Shown here piece after piece: positions 40,707 to 44,216 of a stretch of DNA of 44,216 bases. The notes below the pieces were generated by a model. The model was not told where the DNA came from, did no database searches, and saw only the letters and a list, made by a program, of their open reading frames with translations. Source of the DNA: Chloroflexi bacterium HGW-Chloroflexi-4 (lineage in GTDB: Bacteria > Chloroflexota > Anaerolineae > Anaerolineales > Anaerolineaceae). Position numbers and translations under genes: made by a program. Within the stretch, counting starts at the first letter, position 1. Each line of letters begins with the position of its first letter. The DNA lies in NCBI GenBank assembly GCA_002840715.1, contig PHBW01000022.1, positions 1-44,216 of the forward strand, written 5' to 3'.

Positions 40707-43700
40707 ATGACCCCAGCGGGGCAAACGGAAATTCCCCAACTTCAAATATTCCTGCTCGGGCCTCCCTTGGTGACTCGCTCGGGTCAAATAGTCTGCATTA
40801 ATCGGCGCGAACTACGTGCGGGTCTCTATTATTTGGCAGGGCGCACTGAACCGGTTAGCCGTGCAGAGATTTGCTACACTTTTTGGCCTGACGAGCCCGA
40901 AGAGGCAGCCAGAAAGAAACTACGAGAAGGCCTGAGCAGACTCAGATCTGCTTTGAACGACCCCCACATTTTCATTACCAACAATGATTTTGTTTCCCTG
41001 GATTTTAACCGTGTATATGTTGATGCAATTGAATATAAACATATAGTTGAACCTCTGTTAAATAGTTCTGAAATAAACGGCAGCGGTGTTCTGCCTGAGT
41101 GGATCTATTCACAATTAAAAAAAGCAGTGGTTCTATGCAGAGGGCATCAGTTCTTGCAAGAAGCTTCTTTGCATAATTCCACCGGATATGACACCTGGCT
41201 GTCGATTAGTAATCAATCCTTCTTCTTTTCTTATGAGAAAATTCTAGAACGACTGGCCGAGCACTGCATTACACTTGGAAATATTGATGAAGCCATGCTT
41301 TGGCTGGGGAAAATACTAACCTTTGATCAATTAAACACGGATATCAATTACCTCATGTTGAATTGTCTTCGCGAGCGTAGAAGATTCAAAGAAGCACTGG
41401 ATTATATTAATTATTTAGGTCCTCATTATCAAACCAATCAATCTGGTGGAATGCCAGAAATATTAATAGAAATGGAAAAACGGGTGAAGCGTGAAGCGCT
41501 TGAAACCACCGTTGAAAAATCAGAAAAAGGGCGGATTGAAAAGACAGAAAATATCCCGTTCGTGGGCCGAAATGACTTGCTCGTTCGATTGAACAATGCT
41601 TATCATCGCAAGGGTTTGGTTCACATTTCCGGAGAAACCGGTTCAGGAAAAACGCGGTTGGTATATGAATTTTATTCAAGGCTTGAAGCAAACCCGAGAT
41701 TCCTGTTCTGCTCAGGAAAACCCATGATTAGTAGTACACCTTATGCGCCAATTGTTGACGGGTTAAATGATTTGGTCACAGAGAAAGAGTGGTTGTCACT
41801 TCCTGATGAACTTAAAATGAGTCTGCACAGCCTTTATCCTGCTATCAAGTTTAGTGAAAAAAGGCTGTCTCCAATCATCATTGATAAACTGCTAGATAAT
41901 CCCGTGTTGAGGATTCATAATGCTTTATATGGATTATTAAAAATATTGGCCGAAAAGAAATCTTTGGTCATGGTTCTGGATATAGCTGAATGGTGTGATG
42001 AAGCGACGCTTCAATTTCTTGCTTATCTCAATGAACGCCATTTTTTTCGAGTTCACGGATTGTTAATCGTCATTTCAAGGGCTGAAACTCGAAATCCTGT
42101 CTTGGATTCATATCTCGATAGATGTGTGTTGACTTCAAATATGGAACGAATGGTCTTGGAACCATTTACTCTTGAAGAAACATCGCAATTAATTTCAATG
42201 ATGCTCGGCAAAGCAGTAAGCGAAGAGCTGTTAAAAAAGATTCACTCTCAAACGGGTGGTAACCCATATTTATTGATCGAAACACTTAAAGCGCTTGATC
42301 TTTATTCGATTGATTTTTCAACATATTCCGAGGTAGATCACTTTCCGATCCCTGCTTCGATTCGTGCGATAGTAAAAGAAAAAATAAGAGTTTTGCCAGC
42401 ATTGACTCGTGAAGTCTTATTGGCGGCAGCAGTTTTGGGGCAGCGTTTTCAACCGCAAGTGCTTGAAAAAATGGTCAAACTTGATTTTGATGCATTTTTA
42501 TCAGCTCTAGAAGAGTTGCAACTGACAGGGATTGTAAAAACCGTAAGTGGATCCCAAAAAGCTATGGTTTATGAATTTCCGCACGATCAACTTCGACAAA
42601 TCTTGGTTGAAGAACTTTCACCGGTGCGCAGCCGTGGGCTTCATCTCTCGGCTGTCCAGGCAATGCTTGAGGTGAAAGGAGAAGTGGCAGAACTCGCTTC
42701 CACATATGCCTGGCATTATGAGCAGGCAGCCGAATATACCAAGGCTTTTACTGCCTGGTGTGCCGCTGGCAGATATTCACGCACATGTTTCTCTAAAGTG
42801 GATGCTTATGCTGCCTACCAACACGCTTTGAGTATACTCAATGAATTGCCCGCAGAGGCTTCACCTGTATTGCTCCACCAATTGTTGTTGGAGTGGGGAG
42901 AATATGCATATGATCAATATGACGATATTACTTGTGAAAAACTCTTCAAAATAGGTCTTGAAAAAGGTGAAGCAATCCAAGATCCGCTTTTAATCGGTGT
43001 GTCTATCAGCGGTTTGGGTCGCGTGTCTGAAATGCGCAATAAACTGGATGAAGGAATCGATCTTCATAATCGTGCACTATTTTTCCTTTCCAAAACACAA
43101 AACAACGCGGAAAAGCTTGAAACCTATGCCCGTCTGGGTATCTTGTATGTTTTAAAAGATGAATATGTTATGGCAAAAGAAACATTCTTAACCGGCCTAA
43201 AAATTGAAAGTAATCTAGACGACTCACGCCTTATAGATGCCTCTGTTAATCTTAAATCACAACTTTCTTTAATAAACAGCATGATGGGCTACCCCGCGCA
43301 AGCTGCAATTGAAGCCAGCCAGGCGGTCAACGAAAGCCGTTTGATTCCACGCCTTTCTGGAAAGGTTCATGCTAATACAGTATTATCTATAGCCCAATAT
43401 TACCAAGGTAAATATGAAACTTCGCTGCAAACGGCGTTTTCGGTTTATAAACTGGCCGAAAAACTGAACCTGGATTGGTGGAGTGCTTTATTGGATATCT
43501 CGATTGCCAAGAATTATTTGGTAATGGGAAACCTGGATGAAAGCTGGCATCACCTGCATCATGCAGTTGAGAATAAAGACCCTGGTTTGTTACACAAGAT
43601 AATTTTGGAGCATTTCGTTATCAAAGGTGATATTTATCGTTTGTTGGGTGATTTTAATGCAGCAGAAGAGCAATATCGTTTGGGGTCAAAATCCTCGCTC

Positions 43701-44216
43701 ACTGACCTCCAATCCCTTGAGAATTACTTTGGTTTGGGACTAACTTACTGTCGACGAAATCAGCTGGTCGAAGGTGAGGCAGTCATGAATGATGCAATAG
43801 TCAGGGCAGAGCACCTGGGTCTTGAATCAGTTTCATTGCCTGGAAAAATAATTTTGTTGGGGTTGAGAAATCCCACCATTGATGAGAACAGCTTTTTGGA
43901 TGAAACAGCATCAACAATCAATCAAATGCTTGTTCGTGGTTTTGGAAACGGAGAATTGACAGCTAAATTGATATCAGCAGGTCTTGCGCTGCGCAGAGGA
44001 GCGACTGACAAAGCAAGAGACTTATTTGCCGAAGTGGTGAAAACAAGTAAAAAAACCAACCATCGTTTGTACGAATTATGGGCTGTGAGTGCTCTAGCGG
44101 GGATGGAGTGGACTGACAAGAAATTAGGCCAACAATATCTGGATCAAAAAAACGCGCTCCTAAATGAGTTTGGAGCACACGCAATGAAGCCGCCTCTTGC
44201 TGATTTATTTAAAAAA
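40707..44216 (+). CDS. BTAD/STAND ATPase/TPR transcriptional regulator, C-terminus cut by the window end
   Basis: An open frame of 1170 codons running off the window without a stop. The N-terminus (residues 10-105) resembles the winged-helix domain of SARP/BTAD activators (IFLLGPPLVTRSG and FWPDEPEEAARKKLREGLSR). A BTAD-like helical region follows to about 255. The AAA_16/STAND ATPase has the P-loop SGETGSGKTR at about 308-317 and a Walker B-like LVMVLDIAEWCDEATLQFL near 421-439. The second half contains TPR repeats (for example TYARLGILYVLKDEYVMAKE and YRLLGDFNAAEEQYRLG). Such signal-transducing ATPases oligomerise on ligand binding and activate transcription. The ligand and targets are unknown. 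Confidence 0.83.
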   Translation, partial: MTPAGQTEIPQLQIFLLGPPLVTRSGQIVCINRRELRAGLYYLAGRTEPVSRAEICYTFWPDEPEEAARKKLREGLSRLRSALNDPHIFITNNDFVSLDFNRVYVDAIEYKHIVEPLLNSSEINGSGVLPEWIYSQLKKAVVLCRGHQFLQEASLHNSTGYDTWLSISNQSFFFSYEKILERLAEHCITLGNIDEAMLWLGKILTFDQLNTDINYLMLNCLRERRRFKEALDYINYLGPHYQTNQSGGMPEILIEMEKRVKREALETTVEKSEKGRIEKTENIPFVGRNDLLVRLNNAYHRKGLVHISGETGSGKTRLVYEFYSRLEANPRFLFCSGKPMISSTPYAPIVDGLNDLVTEKEWLSLPDELKMSLHSLYPAIKFSEKRLSPIIIDKLLDNPVLRIHNALYGLLKILAEKKSLVMVLDIAEWCDEATLQFLAYLNERHFFRVHGLLIVISRAETRNPVLDSYLDRCVLTSNMERMVLEPFTLEETSQLISMMLGKAVSEELLKKIHSQTGGNPYLLIETLKALDLYSIDFSTYSEVDHFPIPASIRAIVKEKIRVLPALTREVLLAAAVLGQRFQPQVLEKMVKLDFDAFLSALEELQLTGIVKTVSGSQKAMVYEFPHDQLRQILVEELSPVRSRGLHLSAVQAMLEVKGEVAELASTYAWHYEQAAEYTKAFTAWCAAGRYSRTCFSKVDAYAAYQHALSILNELPAEASPVLLHQLLLEWGEYAYDQYDDITCEKLFKIGLEKGEAIQDPLLIGVSISGLGRVSEMRNKLDEGIDLHNRALFFLSKTQNNAEKLETYARLGILYVLKDEYVMAKETFLTGLKIESNLDDSRLIDASVNLKSQLSLINSMMGYPAQAAIEASQAVNESRLIPRLSGKVHANTVLSIAQYYQGKYETSLQTAFSVYKLAEKLNLDWWSALLDISIAKNYLVMGNLDESWHHLHHAVENKDPGLLHKIILEHFVIKGDIYRLLGDFNAAEEQYRLGSKSSLTDLQSLENYFGLGLTYCRRNQLVEGEAVMNDAIVRAEHLGLESVSLPGKIILLGLRNPTIDENSFLDETASTINQMLVRGFGNGELTAKLISAGLALRRGATDKARDLFAEVVKTSKKTNHRLYELWAVSALAGMEWTDKKLGQQYLDQKNALLNEFGAHAMKPPLADLFKK

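Overview
The window looks like chromosomal DNA from a member of the Chloroflexota, most likely an Anaerolineae-type anaerobe. The assignment rests on the combination of gene types: an FMN riboswitch driving an NMT1/THI5-type (RibXY-like) ABC transporter, a bacterial translin-family protein next to SSB and DUF3467, a SpoVS protein outside any sporulation cluster, B-box and BTAD/STAND proteins, and LysM/SdrD-like surface proteins. No 16S rRNA or other decisive marker is present, so the assignment is an inference. I see no phage, insertion sequence, CRISPR array or rRNA. This is mostly housekeeping chromosome with a few accessory genes.

Layout. 1-4.8 kb: a partial tRNA-Leu, a YchF-type ATPase, an old yellow enzyme, SurE, tRNA-Arg, the AzlCD amino-acid exporter and a small 2[4Fe-4S] ferredoxin that is too short for ordinary ORF callers. 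4.9-8.0 kb: two deoxynucleoside kinases and SpoVS flank a gene-free, AT-rich stretch (5847-6366) with three perfect DnaA boxes and several near matches, a candidate replication origin or DnaA-binding locus. 8.1-17.2 kb: an almost uninterrupted run of minus-strand genes (ArsR-DUF2087/DinB with a clear dyad operator, a membrane protein, oligoendopeptidase F, inositol monophosphatase, HD protein, imidazolonepropionase, MFS transporter, Rrf2 regulator), broken by one plus-strand orphan secreted protein. 17.4-22.4 kb: two hotdog thioesterases, an M42 aminopeptidase of the NAGGN-associated type, and ClpC.

22.5-28.3 kb: an ECF sigma factor with a membrane-anchored, probably anti-sigma partner carrying C-terminal PD40/TolB-like repeats. 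Divergently from it, a consensus promoter, an FMN riboswitch, a terminator/RBS hairpin and a three-gene ABC transporter form a complete flavin-regulated uptake operon. 28.3-32.7 kb: DNA polymerase III delta', a two-GAF histidine kinase, a YuiH-like sulfite-oxidase-fold protein and a LysM surface protein. 32.8-34.6 kb: a four-gene operon of ssb, DUF3467, translin family and a small membrane protein. 34.7-44.2 kb: a polytopic membrane protein fused to an endonuclease/exonuclease/phosphatase domain, a GNAT enzyme, a His-rich minigene, then NAD kinase, B-box membrane protein, RecN and a giant BTAD/STAND/TPR regulator that runs off the end of the window.

The items I would follow first are the SSB-DUF3467-translin operon, the DnaA-box cluster, the riboswitch whose terminator hairpin also holds the ribosome binding site, and the membrane-EEP fusion.
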